This document shows, piece by piece, positions 26,486 to 35,846 of a DNA stretch of 64,000 bases (its first letter is position 1; the number at the start of each line of letters is the position of its first letter). This DNA comes from Echinicola strongylocentroti. Lineage in GTDB: Bacteria > Bacteroidota > Bacteroidia > Cytophagales > Cyclobacteriaceae. The stretch spans positions 5,459,501-5,523,500 of the forward strand of contig NZ_CP030041.1 of assembly GCF_003260975.1 (NCBI RefSeq). The letters run 5' to 3'. The notes under the pieces are model-generated. The model searched no databases. It was not told the DNA's origin and was given only the letters and a program-made list of their open reading frames with translations. The position numbers were made by a program, and so were the translations under genes.

Positions 26486-26688
26486 TATACATGTTTAGAA
26501 AGGCCATGGATTAAAACCATAATTCCCTCAATGGATTAGAATTCGGGTTAAGCGTCCAAAAATTTGTTCATCACTAAGGTGGTCCAGTAAAATGGGTACA
26601 TAGCAAGGATCAAAGGGAAGTAGACTTAGGCTCTTGGGTAAGAAAATTTAGTGGATTTTGATAGTCCAGCGAAGCATAGATCGTATAT

Positions 26689-26881
26689 TTAACCCGGATT
26701 ATGCGTTAGGAATCGTAGTGAGAGCTGAAATTGCAAGAAAATCAGTTAGTTTGGAGGCATTAGCGTAGCACCGCTACGGTTATGCCGAAAACTAAAGTGA
26801 AACGGCTGATTTTGAAGCAGTTTCAGGTCGCAACACCTGTGCGCCGTGGCGTAGATAGGCTAATGCATATTCCGGGTTTAA
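26689..26881 (+). repeat. R1 TTAA-flanked inverted-repeat element, copy 3 (long form)
   Basis: This 193-bp copy has the same sequence as the 175-bp copies plus an 18-bp insert (CCTGTGCGCCGTGGCGTA) just before GATAGGCTAATGC. A matching segment also occurs in the diverged copy at 25999, so the long form is probably ancestral. Confidence 0.88.
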
Positions 26882-26917
26882 CCCGTATTATTCGTTTTAC
26901 TACTACCTAGAGGGAAT

Positions 26918-27373
26918 ATGAAGAAGTTAATCGGTTTATTGATTTTGGTATCCATCTTTTTTTCGTCTTGTAGCGAATTAGAGGATTCACTTTATGAAAA
27001 AGAGGCGCTGGCCTATGATCTCCAAACGGTGAGTGCCGAGTACGGTTATAGTGGAGAAGCAACTTTTAGGCAGTTTTCGAATGGTTCGGGGCTAGAGATC
27101 ACTATCCAGCTTTTTGGGGAGGCGTCAGAGGATGAGTATTATTTTCCGGCGCATTTGCATTTTGGACCTTATGAAGAAGAAACCCATGCCGGTATGGCCG
27201 AAATGCTCAGCAGTGTCGATATAAGGCCACTGAAGAGTGTAACCGTGCTGGAAGGGTATACATTAGCTGACCTGAAAGAAAATGAATACCACATCAAAGT
27301 CCATCTGGCAGCAGATGGGCCAGAATATGACGTGATCCTTGTGGCCGGCAATGTCGGTAAGACGACAGAGTAA
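26918..27373 (+). CDS. Small lipoprotein, CHRD-like
   Basis: This 151-residue lipoprotein has the signal LIGLLILVSIFFSSC (lipid Cys about 18). The mature part has a beta-rich pattern with YFPAHLHFGPYEEE and NEYHIKVHLAADG, reminiscent of the CHRD / superoxide-dismutase-like fold of secreted proteins. The similarity is too weak to assign. AGAGGGAAT precedes the ATG. It is isolated between repeat elements R1 and R2. Confidence 0.7.
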   Translation: MKKLIGLLILVSIFFSSCSELEDSLYEKEALAYDLQTVSAEYGYSGEATFRQFSNGSGLEITIQLFGEASEDEYYFPAHLHFGPYEEETHAGMAEMLSSVDIRPLKSVTVLEGYTLADLKENEYHIKVHLAADGPEYDVILVAGNVGKTTE

Positions 27374-27394
27374 AAGAGTCGGAAAAGGAAGTGA

Positions 27395-27568
27395 TAACCT
27401 GAGCTCGACTTAATTTTAGTATTAAAACCGTCATTGCGAACCCTTTTTAGGAGGATGTGGGTTGGAAAAGGGTGTGGCAATCCCGAAATACTGAGACTGC
27501 CACGGCTTCCACCCCCCAAATCTCCCTCTAAGCCTCGCAGTGACGATTTTATAATCGAACTGAGGTTG
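27395..27568 (+). repeat. R2 intergenic inverted-repeat element, copy 3
   Basis: This 174-bp copy is almost identical to the one at 18713, including CGTCATTGCGAACCC and CCTCGCAGTGACG. It begins 22 bases after a lipoprotein stop codon and, with the hairpin at 27605, accounts for the gene-free gap 27374-27713. Confidence 0.85.
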
Positions 27569-27604
27569 ATAAGTATTGTAACTGATAGTTTGAATACAAT
27601 GCAA

Positions 27605-27636
27605 AAAGCGCGATGATCATTACATCATCGCGCTTT
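27605..27636. terminator. Hairpin terminator between convergent genes
   Basis: A 13-bp stem (AAAGCGCGATGAT with ATCATCGCGCTTT) has a 6-base loop. A-rich and T-rich flanks allow termination on both strands. Confidence 0.8.
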
Positions 27637-27713
27637 CTGTATTTTTAACCTGTTTTAAGTATCCGGTTATCCGTAGTTTACTTGCTGAGATATCGTTCCT
27701 TTTGGAGTGAATC

Positions 27714-28313
27714 CTAAAAAGTTACCGGAAAATCGATGTCCAAGTCACTTTCTCCCCCAGCTTGTACGAAATCCGACCAGCTTGGATTGTCGGCACCTTC
27801 ATAGTCCTTGTTCAAATCGTGACGGAGCACGAGGTTAAACGTGCCAGTATTACTGTTGATGGTTTCGTTTACCGTGACATATCCCTCTAGGCCGACAGGA
27901 TTACCATCTTCATCTTGGTCATCATATTCATACATTAGCGTGGCATTGTCTCCGACAAAGGCACTGCCTACAAAATAGAACTGATGGTGGTCGCCTTCTT
28001 CTTCGATTTCCTCGGTGATGTCTTCATTAGCAATACCATTATAAGCAGAAATTTCTAATAAGTACTTTTTCCCTGCTTCCAAACCGTTGATTTCGTCTAT
28101 CTGGACGTCACCTCCAAGTTCGATGCCTTCGCTGGAAGACGCAACGTATTCCATGGAGGTGCCTAAGTTGCCGGCTTCGTCTATTTCAGTAAACGTAAGC
28201 GTTACTTCGGTGATTACTTCCTGGTCCAGCTCCGGTACAGGGTCATCTTTGCCACAGGACAACAAGGTCACGGAAAAAAGCGTGATTAATGTGATAATGG
28301 ATAGCTTCTTCAT
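27714..28313 (-). CDS. Lipoprotein partner of a TonB-dependent receptor
   Basis: This protein has 199 residues from the ATG at 28313, with lipoprotein signal LITLFSVTLLSC. It is acidic and beta-rich, with EVTLTFTEIDEAGN, KYLLEISAYNG and a conserved-looking HHQFYFVGSAFV. This type of small lipoprotein is commonly encoded directly after a TonB receptor in Bacteroidota, sometimes annotated as a type 1 periplasmic binding fold protein. It starts 19 bases after the receptor stop, so it is co-transcribed. It probably binds the receptor's ligand at the cell surface; the paired His and many Asp/Glu suggest a metal. Confidence 0.75.
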   Translation of the reverse strand: MKKLSIITLITLFSVTLLSCGKDDPVPELDQEVITEVTLTFTEIDEAGNLGTSMEYVASSSEGIELGGDVQIDEINGLEAGKKYLLEISAYNGIANEDITEEIEEEGDHHQFYFVGSAFVGDNATLMYEYDDQDEDGNPVGLEGYVTVNETINSNTGTFNLVLRHDLNKDYEGADNPSWSDFVQAGGESDLDIDFPVTF

Positions 28314-28332
28314 GAGTATTATATTGTTTTGG

Positions 28333-30633
28333 TTAAAATTCATAATTGATTCTCAAGGTAATGTTCCTGCCCATTTCATGGGTGAAGTACCTGAATCGAT
28401 TCATGTAATCTTTGTATTCTGTATTTAACAGATTGTTTACAGTAAGACTGCCATTGAGTCTTGACTTTTCATTTTCTATGAAGGATTTACTTATGCTGAT
28501 ATTCCAAAGGTTGTATCCTGGGGGCGCTGGTGCAAGGTCAAAATCCGGTTCTCTGCGCTGTTTGAAGGCGGTTAAGTTGCTGAAGGTGAGCTTACCGATG
28601 GCATTGGTTTCATAGACGAGCCCCGTCTCAACCCTGTCTGCTGGTATGAATGGCAGGTAGTTTTGTTCAGATAGGTTTTTTGCCCGTATCATACTGCCTT
28701 TCACAAACCAAGAAAGTGGTGGTAGCAGTACGTAATCTGTGCTCAGGTCTATTCCCCAGAAAGATGCGTCTGTCTGCAAATATTCAAAAACATTGAAAGT
28801 CCCCCTAAGGGACACATATTCCTCCCCAGTGGGATTGAGGTAAATATAGTTGTTGATTTTGTGGTAATATCCCGTCAATTCGGCAGTGAGTTTTTCATTG
28901 TCGAAATTTATGGTGTTTACCCATTTGATCGCTTGTTCGCTGACCAAGTTAGGGTCACCTATCTCCACAGCGGCCGCTCCATGGTGAAGTCCCTGACTAA
29001 ACTGCTCATTGATATTTGGGGGTCTCCAAGCTGAACCCAGGTTCGTGGTGATCAGCCATTGGTCACTGAGGCTGTAACCGGCTCCAAGAAAAGCACTGAA
29101 GTTTTGGAAAGTAAAATCCTGTTCATCCAATTCGCCCTGATTGTAACGGGCTGCATCTACATAGCGGTAATCATACCGGGCACCTCCTTCAAGTTCTAAT
29201 GGCCCTTTGGTGTACTTTTCGATAACAAAAGCCCCCAAGTTGATCATATCATAATTGGGAATGAGCGGGGTTACTCCGGTTCCAGGAATATTGTTGTTGG
29301 CTTGTTGAATGGCATTGATCCCAAAGGATCCGTTCCAGTTGTTGTTTGACGGGTGTTCGTAAGAGAGATCAAGGGTGTTGGTGAAGAGTTCGAGGTCTAG
29401 CGCGGCACGGTCATTTAGACTTCCCCTTCTGACGTCGTATTCTTGCCTGTTGTTTTGCTGGAATGCATACTTGAGATTGACGACACCGTCATTGTTAAGA
29501 TGGTAGTGGCCTTTGGCCTTGAATAGCTGATGGACGACTTCCTGTCTGGGGTTTTCGACTGTGTAGCTAAAGTCAGGATCAGAAAAAGGCCTTCCATTGG
29601 CGATCAGCTCTTCCAGGTCGCTCGAATTACCGGTATGGGAATCACTCAAGATACCTATAGTGGAAGCAAATCGACTGTAAAACAATTCCATTCCCAGCTT
29701 TTTTGTATTGTAGCCGACAGCGCCAGAAAAGTTCAGCTCACGCATTCCCGTATTGTCTTGGTAGTACTCTGGAGTTTTGATATTGCCACCTATTCTGGAG
29801 GAGGCTTGAATGCGGTACCCAAAACCTTGTAGCTTTTTTGCTCCGCCTTCCAGGCTAAAAGCTGCTGCGCCGTTCCATCCATTAGTGGCGCCTACGACAG
29901 TGGCTGATCCATTGATGCCTCCCGAAACAGGCAGTTTTGGTGGGGTGACCAGGATGACACCGCCCATTGCTTCCGGACCAAAACGTACCGTCTCAGCACC
30001 TTTGACGACAGAGATATCCTCGGCCATAAACGGGTCCACTTCCGGAGCGTGCTCACCACCCCATTGCTGGCCTTCCTGGCGGACTTCGTTATTGAGGATC
30101 ATGATGCGGTTACTGTGCATGCCATGGATCACCGGTTTGGTGATGTTGGCCCCTGTCGAGAAAGTGGTGACGCCCGGCAGTGCTTTAAGTGTCTCTCCCA
30201 AGTTCACACCACGGTTTTCCTCCATGATGTCCTTCCCGAGGTGGCTGATATTGTTCAGGGTATTGACAGCGTCTTTATGTCCTATGATTTCGACTCCGTC
30301 TATGAGGTATTCTTTTGGTACAAGTCGCACGGTCATGTTTACTTGCTCGTGGACGTTGAGCTGAAGTTGTTGGCTGGTATAGCCCAAAAATTCTACACTG
30401 AGCTGATAGTGCCCTTCACAGATGCCTTTAAGATGAAAGTTGCCGTTTTGATTGGTGACGGTTCCTTTTTCCAAATCTGATATCCAAATGTATGCACCTT
30501 CGATGGGTTCTTGGCTTTCTTGGTCCACTACTTTTCCTTTCACTTCGAAGTCGCACTTTTCTTGTGATATAGCTTGAAAACAAACTAACAGAGAGAAGAA
30601 AGTGAAGACGTGCAGCTTTAGCTTTTTGATCAT
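28333..30633 (-). CDS. TonB-dependent outer-membrane receptor (ZnuD-like)
   Basis: This protein has 766 residues. A signal peptide (ending about residue 24, FQAISQ) is followed by a carboxypeptidase-like regulatory domain (about 28-105). The plug domain (about 125-230) includes LGETLKALPGV, GMHSNRIMILNNEVRQEGQQWG and VVKGAETVRFGPEAMGGVI. A 22-strand-type barrel ends in aromatic LRINYEF. The plug loop WGGEHAPEVDPF resembles receptors grouped with zinc-type ZnuD transporters, so metal uptake is a reasonable guess. The frame continues to 30642 only through a TTG; the ATG at 30633 is preferred. Confidence 0.9.
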   Translation of the reverse strand: MIKKLKLHVFTFFSLLVCFQAISQEKCDFEVKGKVVDQESQEPIEGAYIWISDLEKGTVTNQNGNFHLKGICEGHYQLSVEFLGYTSQQLQLNVHEQVNMTVRLVPKEYLIDGVEIIGHKDAVNTLNNISHLGKDIMEENRGVNLGETLKALPGVTTFSTGANITKPVIHGMHSNRIMILNNEVRQEGQQWGGEHAPEVDPFMAEDISVVKGAETVRFGPEAMGGVILVTPPKLPVSGGINGSATVVGATNGWNGAAAFSLEGGAKKLQGFGYRIQASSRIGGNIKTPEYYQDNTGMRELNFSGAVGYNTKKLGMELFYSRFASTIGILSDSHTGNSSDLEELIANGRPFSDPDFSYTVENPRQEVVHQLFKAKGHYHLNNDGVVNLKYAFQQNNRQEYDVRRGSLNDRAALDLELFTNTLDLSYEHPSNNNWNGSFGINAIQQANNNIPGTGVTPLIPNYDMINLGAFVIEKYTKGPLELEGGARYDYRYVDAARYNQGELDEQDFTFQNFSAFLGAGYSLSDQWLITTNLGSAWRPPNINEQFSQGLHHGAAAVEIGDPNLVSEQAIKWVNTINFDNEKLTAELTGYYHKINNYIYLNPTGEEYVSLRGTFNVFEYLQTDASFWGIDLSTDYVLLPPLSWFVKGSMIRAKNLSEQNYLPFIPADRVETGLVYETNAIGKLTFSNLTAFKQRREPDFDLAPAPPGYNLWNISISKSFIENEKSRLNGSLTVNNLLNTEYKDYMNRFRYFTHEMGRNITLRINYEF

Positions 30634-30723
30634 TGGTCGCAAATATAGTGCAATAACGTTGCTTAATGCAATATGGTTTCATTAAAATTCACGGTTATCT
30701 ATATTTTTTCCTTGGGCAGTTAT

Positions 30724-31254
30724 TTTTCTTGCTAAATTCCAAGATGGTTTTCATCTCTTTACCTTTGTCACTTTTTTGCTTCAGGTCAAAAAAGTAACCA
30801 AAAAACCCCGCCGCTGTGCATCTATTGGCCTAAAATTAAAACCTTCCCTCATGCAGGCAAACTCCTCCTTTTTAGCAGCCAACATTCTTTTTGGCCAGCA
30901 TTTCGTCAAACAAGCCTGCCTTTTTGCCCGCCCGCTTTTTAATTTCTTAACGCCCAATACCTGCAAGGCGGATTCAGTTAATCCCGGATTATGCGTTAGG
31001 AATCGTAGTGAGAGCTGAAATTGCAAGAAATTCAGTTAGTTTGGAGGCATTAGCGTAGCACCGCTACGGTTATGCCGAAAACTAAAGTGAAACGGCTGAT
31101 TTTGAAGCAGTTTAAGGTCGCAACAGATAGGCTAATGCATATTCCGGGTTAATAAGTCCCAAAAAGGTGTTGTTTCCATATGACGGCCCTTGGTATGCCT
31201 GTTTTTCATCCGGCATGTGAAAACTGGGAAATAGCCTTAACTAAACGGCATTAA
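30724..31254 (+). repeat. R3 element, truncated copy with an inserted R1
   Basis: From GCTAAATTCCAAGATGG this matches the R3 copy at 42681-43441 for about 250 bp and again over its right part. It ends with TTAACTAAACGGCATT (31237-31252). An R1 copy (30978-31152) sits inside. The left 17-bp terminal repeat is absent. Apparent open frames on both strands recur with the repeat and are not considered genes. Confidence 0.8.
30978..31152 (+). repeat. R1 TTAA-flanked inverted-repeat element, copy 4, nested in R3
   Basis: This 175-bp copy has TTAA at 30978-30981 and at 31149-31152. The matching place in the other R3 copy (about 42982-42985) has a single TTAA flanked by GGCGGATCCGA and TAAGT, so this copy looks like an insertion that duplicated TTAA. 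Confidence 0.88.
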
Positions 31255-31292
31255 TTCCGGGTTTATCAGCTTAAGTATTCCTGCAAAACGCA

Positions 31293-31335
31293 AAAGGCTA
31301 TATGATATGTTGGGATCAACGAATCATACAGCCTT
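31293..31335 (-). terminator. Imperfect hairpin after the large barrel gene
   Basis: AAGGCTATATGAT pairs imperfectly with ATCATACAGCCTT, 25 bases after the stop of the minus-strand gene. The T run on that strand is weak. Confidence 0.45.
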
Positions 31336-31359
31336 GCTATCATTTTATAGACTTTTATA

Positions 31360-34128
31360 TCAGTTTTCGTATTGTGGTTGATTGCCTCCAAAAGCCCTGA
31401 GGTTATAGGTCAGGGTTAACATGAAAAACTGTCTTAATACATCGGTTCTTTCTGTTTCGATATATACATCGGTGACACTTCTATTGATACTGGTGTTTTG
31501 GTTGAGAAGGTCAAAGACGGTCATTTTTAGTTCCAGATTTTGTGTAGGAGGGAAGCGGTATCCAAAGTCAGCGTTCATTAGCCAGACAGACTGGTCATAT
31601 TCCTCTCCTAAGCCAACATAAAACTGGTTATTGACATTGGTACTCACAAAAAATCCCTTCCAGAAATTCCAGTACAGGTCTAGCCTTGTTTCATGGGAGT
31701 AGTATTCGGTATTTCTGTTTTCTTGTATGGAGCTTTTTACAAGGTTATAGTTGCCAGAGGTACTCAGGTTAAAGTCCAGGTTCTCGCCTACATTACTGCT
31801 GATCCCAATACCTTGGCCAAGTCCAAGGTTATGGTTGTTGTTGAGCTGGTCATTGATAAGGCCAGGGGTATTCGAATAGCTGATTCTTGTGTCCAGGTTA
31901 AGATTGCTTTTCATAAAGCTCAGTGGGAAGCCAAACGAGATGCTGGTATTGGCATTCCAGGCCCTGCTAAGATTGACGGGCATGCTGAGTTGGCCTCCTT
32001 GTCTCAGCAGTACATCATTTTGGATCAAGGTGTCCTGTGTAGCGATATACGTGCTTGTTCCCATGTAGTTGTTTCGGAGACCAGCGGAGAACCACATGAA
32101 AAATGACTTCGAATTTTCAAGGTTGATTTTTCTGATTCGGGTAAAGAGACGGTGCTCATATTCCTGCTCCAATTCCGGATTCCCCATGCTTATCTGTAGC
32201 GGGTTGCTATTATCGATTACGTCTTGCAATTGCCTCACTGACGGGGCATCGGTATCTGTTCTGTACCCCACACGTACGCTCAGTGACTTACTGGGTTCAT
32301 AGTCTACATATAAGCGAGGGACAAAGTTCTTAAACGTTCGTTTAGTATTTTCATATCCAGGGAAGAGACGATCACTGTTGAGCTTTGCTACTTCATAATT
32401 TAGCGAAGAATACACCCTCCAAATTTCTCCTGCATAGCGATAGCCCAAGCTGATTTCGTTTCTTTGGTAGCTGTTTTCAAATTCGTTGCTCAGTGTGCTG
32501 TCCCTTTCGAAAACCGTGGATTCCATTTCCCGTTGGGAGACATCCTGTATATTGTCACTTTTGTCATTCCCTATTTCATATTCCACTCTTACCTGCGAGT
32601 TTTCACCGATAGGTTCGGTGTATTCGATTTCTACTTCATAGTCAAAAGAGCCATTTTTATTATTGGTTTTTTGTATGAGGCTGTCCAGGTTGCCGCTTTG
32701 GTAGTTTTGGTTGACAGAGACCAGGCGAGAGTCACTTTTATTGTCCCTGTATCCGGTTTCAATACTGGTTGAGATCGTCCTTCCAGGTTTGTTGAATTTA
32801 TAGCGGTAGGTGAAGTCATTATCAAAGCGGAGTGCTTCTTCGGTGCTTTCTGTCGCATTGACCGTTTCACTTATTGGGGTAGATTGGTCAAATAGGTTGA
32901 CGGCGGCCAGTTTGCTTGTTGAGTTGGCTTTTTCATATGAAAAACGTGGTCTCCATATGATGGCATGCTTTTCTGAAATATCATATTCCAGCTTCATGTT
33001 TAGCCGGTGCAATTGGCTGTTGTTTTCTTCCTGTCTTTCTTCCTCGTAAAACTGTAAACTATCGCTGGGAAGGATGTATTCGCGAGTAGATCTGCGTCTC
33101 AGGGTATTTTCACTGTCATTGAAAAAATAGTTGCCGGAAAACCTGGCTTTACCATCGTCAAACTTATCGGTAAAATTGGTACCCAATGAATTTGTTGTCG
33201 TTATGCCTGGTCTTTCGCGAACGGTAATATCATCACTGTCCCTTCTTCTCCATCCGCGACTGTCGCCAGATCCAAAGGCACCTGTGAGATCATCGGCAGA
33301 GAAATTCTGTTGGTTGATGTTATTGCTCAGGCCCAGTAGGGAGAGGCGCTGGGCTCCTTCAAAAAAATGGACTGCACCGCCTACCAGGTAGTTGTCATCA
33401 GTACCATATCCGGCAAAGAGCTGGCCGAATTTTCCCCCACGGGTTTCCTTTTTGGTGACGATGTTGATGGTTTTTATCGTTTCGCCGTCATCAAACCCGG
33501 TAAGCCTTGCTTGGTCGCTTTTTTGATCCAGGAATTCAATCTTGTCAATGACAGCCACTGGGAGGTTTTGCATGGCCATGGCGGGATCATCTCCAAAGAA
33601 CGGTTCGCCATCTACCAAGACCCTGCCCACGGTTTCTCCTTGTACTTCGATGGTACCACCGTTCATTCTTACCCCGGGCATTTTCCTGACCAATTCGCCA
33701 GCACTTGCTTGGGACCGAGTTTTATAGGCATTGGCATTAAAGGCCACTGTATCACCTTTTACTTCTCCAGTCATGACTTTACCTTGGATTTCCACTTCTT
33801 GAAGTTGTGCCGCATCTTCTTGGAGTGATATTGTCCCGAGATTTTTTGAGGTGACCCCGGAGAGAGGTTTCCGAAGGGTCTTGTAGCCAATAAAGCTCAC
33901 TTCCAAAATAAAGCTGGATAGAGCAGGGTTGGAGATCTTAAATTCTCCATTTTCATCAGTGTAGGTGTTTCCTAGGGTATTGTCATCATTGTCCTTCAAA
34001 AAAATGTAGGCACCAGGTAAGGTTTCGCCGGTTTCATTATCCACTACCTTTCCATTGAGCATTTCTTGCCCCAATAGGTTCCCATGGAATAATAGAAAGG
34101 AAAAAAAAAGAAGGTAAATTTTACGCAT
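31360..34128 (-). CDS. Outer-membrane beta-barrel protein with carboxypeptidase-like N-terminal domain
   Basis: This 922-residue protein has a signal peptide ending GNLLGQ (residue about 20). A CarboxypepD_reg-like domain (about 23-105, GKVVDNETGETLPGAYIFLKD) follows, then a plug-like region (about 110-215, AGELVRKMPGVRMNGGTIEVQG and VLVDGEPFFGDDP) and a long barrel of the OMP_b-brl_3 type. These SusC-like relatives are thought to act in outer-membrane transport or assembly, but the ligand is unknown. It is monocistronic, with no SusD-like partner and no sigma/anti-sigma pair next to it. Confidence 0.86.
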   Translation of the reverse strand: MRKIYLLFFSFLLFHGNLLGQEMLNGKVVDNETGETLPGAYIFLKDNDDNTLGNTYTDENGEFKISNPALSSFILEVSFIGYKTLRKPLSGVTSKNLGTISLQEDAAQLQEVEIQGKVMTGEVKGDTVAFNANAYKTRSQASAGELVRKMPGVRMNGGTIEVQGETVGRVLVDGEPFFGDDPAMAMQNLPVAVIDKIEFLDQKSDQARLTGFDDGETIKTINIVTKKETRGGKFGQLFAGYGTDDNYLVGGAVHFFEGAQRLSLLGLSNNINQQNFSADDLTGAFGSGDSRGWRRRDSDDITVRERPGITTTNSLGTNFTDKFDDGKARFSGNYFFNDSENTLRRRSTREYILPSDSLQFYEEERQEENNSQLHRLNMKLEYDISEKHAIIWRPRFSYEKANSTSKLAAVNLFDQSTPISETVNATESTEEALRFDNDFTYRYKFNKPGRTISTSIETGYRDNKSDSRLVSVNQNYQSGNLDSLIQKTNNKNGSFDYEVEIEYTEPIGENSQVRVEYEIGNDKSDNIQDVSQREMESTVFERDSTLSNEFENSYQRNEISLGYRYAGEIWRVYSSLNYEVAKLNSDRLFPGYENTKRTFKNFVPRLYVDYEPSKSLSVRVGYRTDTDAPSVRQLQDVIDNSNPLQISMGNPELEQEYEHRLFTRIRKINLENSKSFFMWFSAGLRNNYMGTSTYIATQDTLIQNDVLLRQGGQLSMPVNLSRAWNANTSISFGFPLSFMKSNLNLDTRISYSNTPGLINDQLNNNHNLGLGQGIGISSNVGENLDFNLSTSGNYNLVKSSIQENRNTEYYSHETRLDLYWNFWKGFFVSTNVNNQFYVGLGEEYDQSVWLMNADFGYRFPPTQNLELKMTVFDLLNQNTSINRSVTDVYIETERTDVLRQFFMLTLTYNLRAFGGNQPQYEN

Positions 34129-34575
34129 AGTGTTGCTTTTGAGTTGGTTGTGATTGTTTTGTATTGGTGAGTTCTTACTTATTACACTACTAAATTACGT
34201 AAAGGTTTACCTTATGACCAGTTTATTGTATGAATGGAAGGTAGCTAAGGTGAGTGGGGTAATTTTATGGTGGAAATAGAACGTCGTATGTCAAATTCCA
34301 TTTTGCTAAATGAAACAGTAACTGTAATCAAGTCCAAAATCAATTTTCATGATAAATGTTGTGGCTCATTGGGGACGTTAATTTTTTTGGGGGGGATTTG
34401 ATCATTGTCTTTTTCTGACCATTTGATGAAAAGCCATTCAAGTGTACAGTGTCTTCTATTATGTTTGTTTAAAATACAAAAAATATAGTTTGAACAATTT
34501 TAAATTGTTGGTTTTTGGGATTACCTTGCGTAATTGAATATTGATTTTTTGTGAAACGATTAGATTGGAATTATA
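34129..34575. other. Gene-free divergent promoter region
   Basis: This is 447 bp of AT-rich sequence between the divergent barrel protein and subtilase genes. It contains a T7-G7 homopolymer tract at 34382-34395 but no open reading frame, hairpin or copy of the R1-R3 repeats. Promoters for both flanking genes are presumed here; none was identified with confidence. Confidence 0.5.
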
Positions 34576-35814
34576 ATGATTTGCTTGATTCGCAGGTGTT
34601 TTTTAGGCCTGTTTCTACTACTAGTGGGGTGGTCATGTCAAAATGAACTGCCCGATCCAGAAGGTCTTCAAAAAGACATATCGGTAACCTATGTGCCTCA
34701 AGAGATGGACAACAGGTACATTGCCGTACTTTCAGAAAAAGAATGCAAGGACAAATTGGTAGCTGTACAATCAACTACCAATTTTCCTGACGAAAAAATT
34801 CCTTGGGAAATCATCGGGCAATTTGACGTGGCGGAAGAGCGGATCGCACATATCTACAGCAACGGCTTTTTAGGATTTTCGGCTTATTTGACCAAAGAAG
34901 AAGTAGAAAAGCTGGATCAATCTCCTTTCGTGCTTCGAGTAGAGAAAGACGTTGCGCTCAATTATCCAGCACTCAATGAAAAAAGCGGGGCCAAAGCAGC
35001 GTACGTATCGCCTTCTACTTTGAAGAAAGGCCGTGGAGATTTGGTGCCTGATGGAGTGAAGAGAGTAGGAGGCCCAGTGAACTACAAAGGGAAGAACGTG
35101 GTCTATATTTTTGATAGTGGGATTGACTTGAAAAATAAGGAACTGAATGTGGAGGTCTCCAGGGGATTTAATGGAGTTTATTCAGGTGAAGATAGTAAAA
35201 GTTTGCAGGATTTAAATGGGCACGGCACACATGTGGCAGGCATCATAGCCGCAAAAATGGACGGGGTGGGGATAGCAGGTGTGGCGGCAGGTGCAAAGGT
35301 GGTACCCATTAAAATTTTGGACAAAAACGGTAACGGTACCTATTCGGGAGTGTTGGCGGCATTAGACCATATAATAAATGATGGGTGTGAAGGAGATGTG
35401 GTGAACATAAGCCTGACGGGGCCTCCAACAACAACATTGGAAACGTCTATTTTGAAAGGAGCCAAAAAAGGCATTCGTTTTGTTTTTGCAGCAGGCAATA
35501 ATAGTGATGATGCCACTAATTACAGCCCGGGGAGGTTAAATGGAGAAAACCTCTATACCGTGTCGGCGATGGACGAAAACGATGTTTTTGCTGAATTTTC
35601 CAACTATGGATCTCCTCCAATTGACTGGTGTGCACCTGGTGTCAGTGTTCTTTCCACTTGGATCAATGATCAATACAATTTCAGGGACGGTACCTCCTAT
35701 GCAGCGCCGCATGTAAGTGCGATGGTTCTGATGGGCGGGCCTGCAAAGGACGGTTTGGTAAAAAACGACCCTGATGGGATCTGTGATCCCATAGCAGTGG
35801 TCAAATGCCCATAG
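34576..35814 (+). CDS. Exported S8 family (subtilisin/proteinase K-like) serine peptidase
   Basis: This 412-residue peptidase has an N-terminal signal (possibly lipoprotein, GWSC at about residue 18-21) and an inhibitor_I9-like propeptide (about 45-125, RYIAVLSEKECKDKL). The catalytic domain carries the full triad: Asp180 in IFDSGID, His216 in GHGTHVAGI and Ser374 in GTSYAAPH, plus the oxyanion Asn in FAAGNNSDD. The C-terminus ends shortly after the catalytic domain with a Cys pair (GICDPIAVVKC) that may form a disulfide. There is no type IX sorting domain, so Sec export to the periplasm or membrane anchoring is expected. Confidence 0.92.
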   Translation: MICLIRRCFLGLFLLLVGWSCQNELPDPEGLQKDISVTYVPQEMDNRYIAVLSEKECKDKLVAVQSTTNFPDEKIPWEIIGQFDVAEERIAHIYSNGFLGFSAYLTKEEVEKLDQSPFVLRVEKDVALNYPALNEKSGAKAAYVSPSTLKKGRGDLVPDGVKRVGGPVNYKGKNVVYIFDSGIDLKNKELNVEVSRGFNGVYSGEDSKSLQDLNGHGTHVAGIIAAKMDGVGIAGVAAGAKVVPIKILDKNGNGTYSGVLAALDHIINDGCEGDVVNISLTGPPTTTLETSILKGAKKGIRFVFAAGNNSDDATNYSPGRLNGENLYTVSAMDENDVFAEFSNYGSPPIDWCAPGVSVLSTWINDQYNFRDGTSYAAPHVSAMVLMGGPAKDGLVKNDPDGICDPIAVVKCP

Positions 35815-35846
35815 GATTTGTGATGTATGAGTGGGCGAAAGTGCCG

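Noticed and set aside
30776..31026. Open frames on both strands across the R3/R1 junction
   Set aside because: Each crosses from one repeat family into another, so no ancestral protein could have had this sequence; there is no ribosome site or domain.
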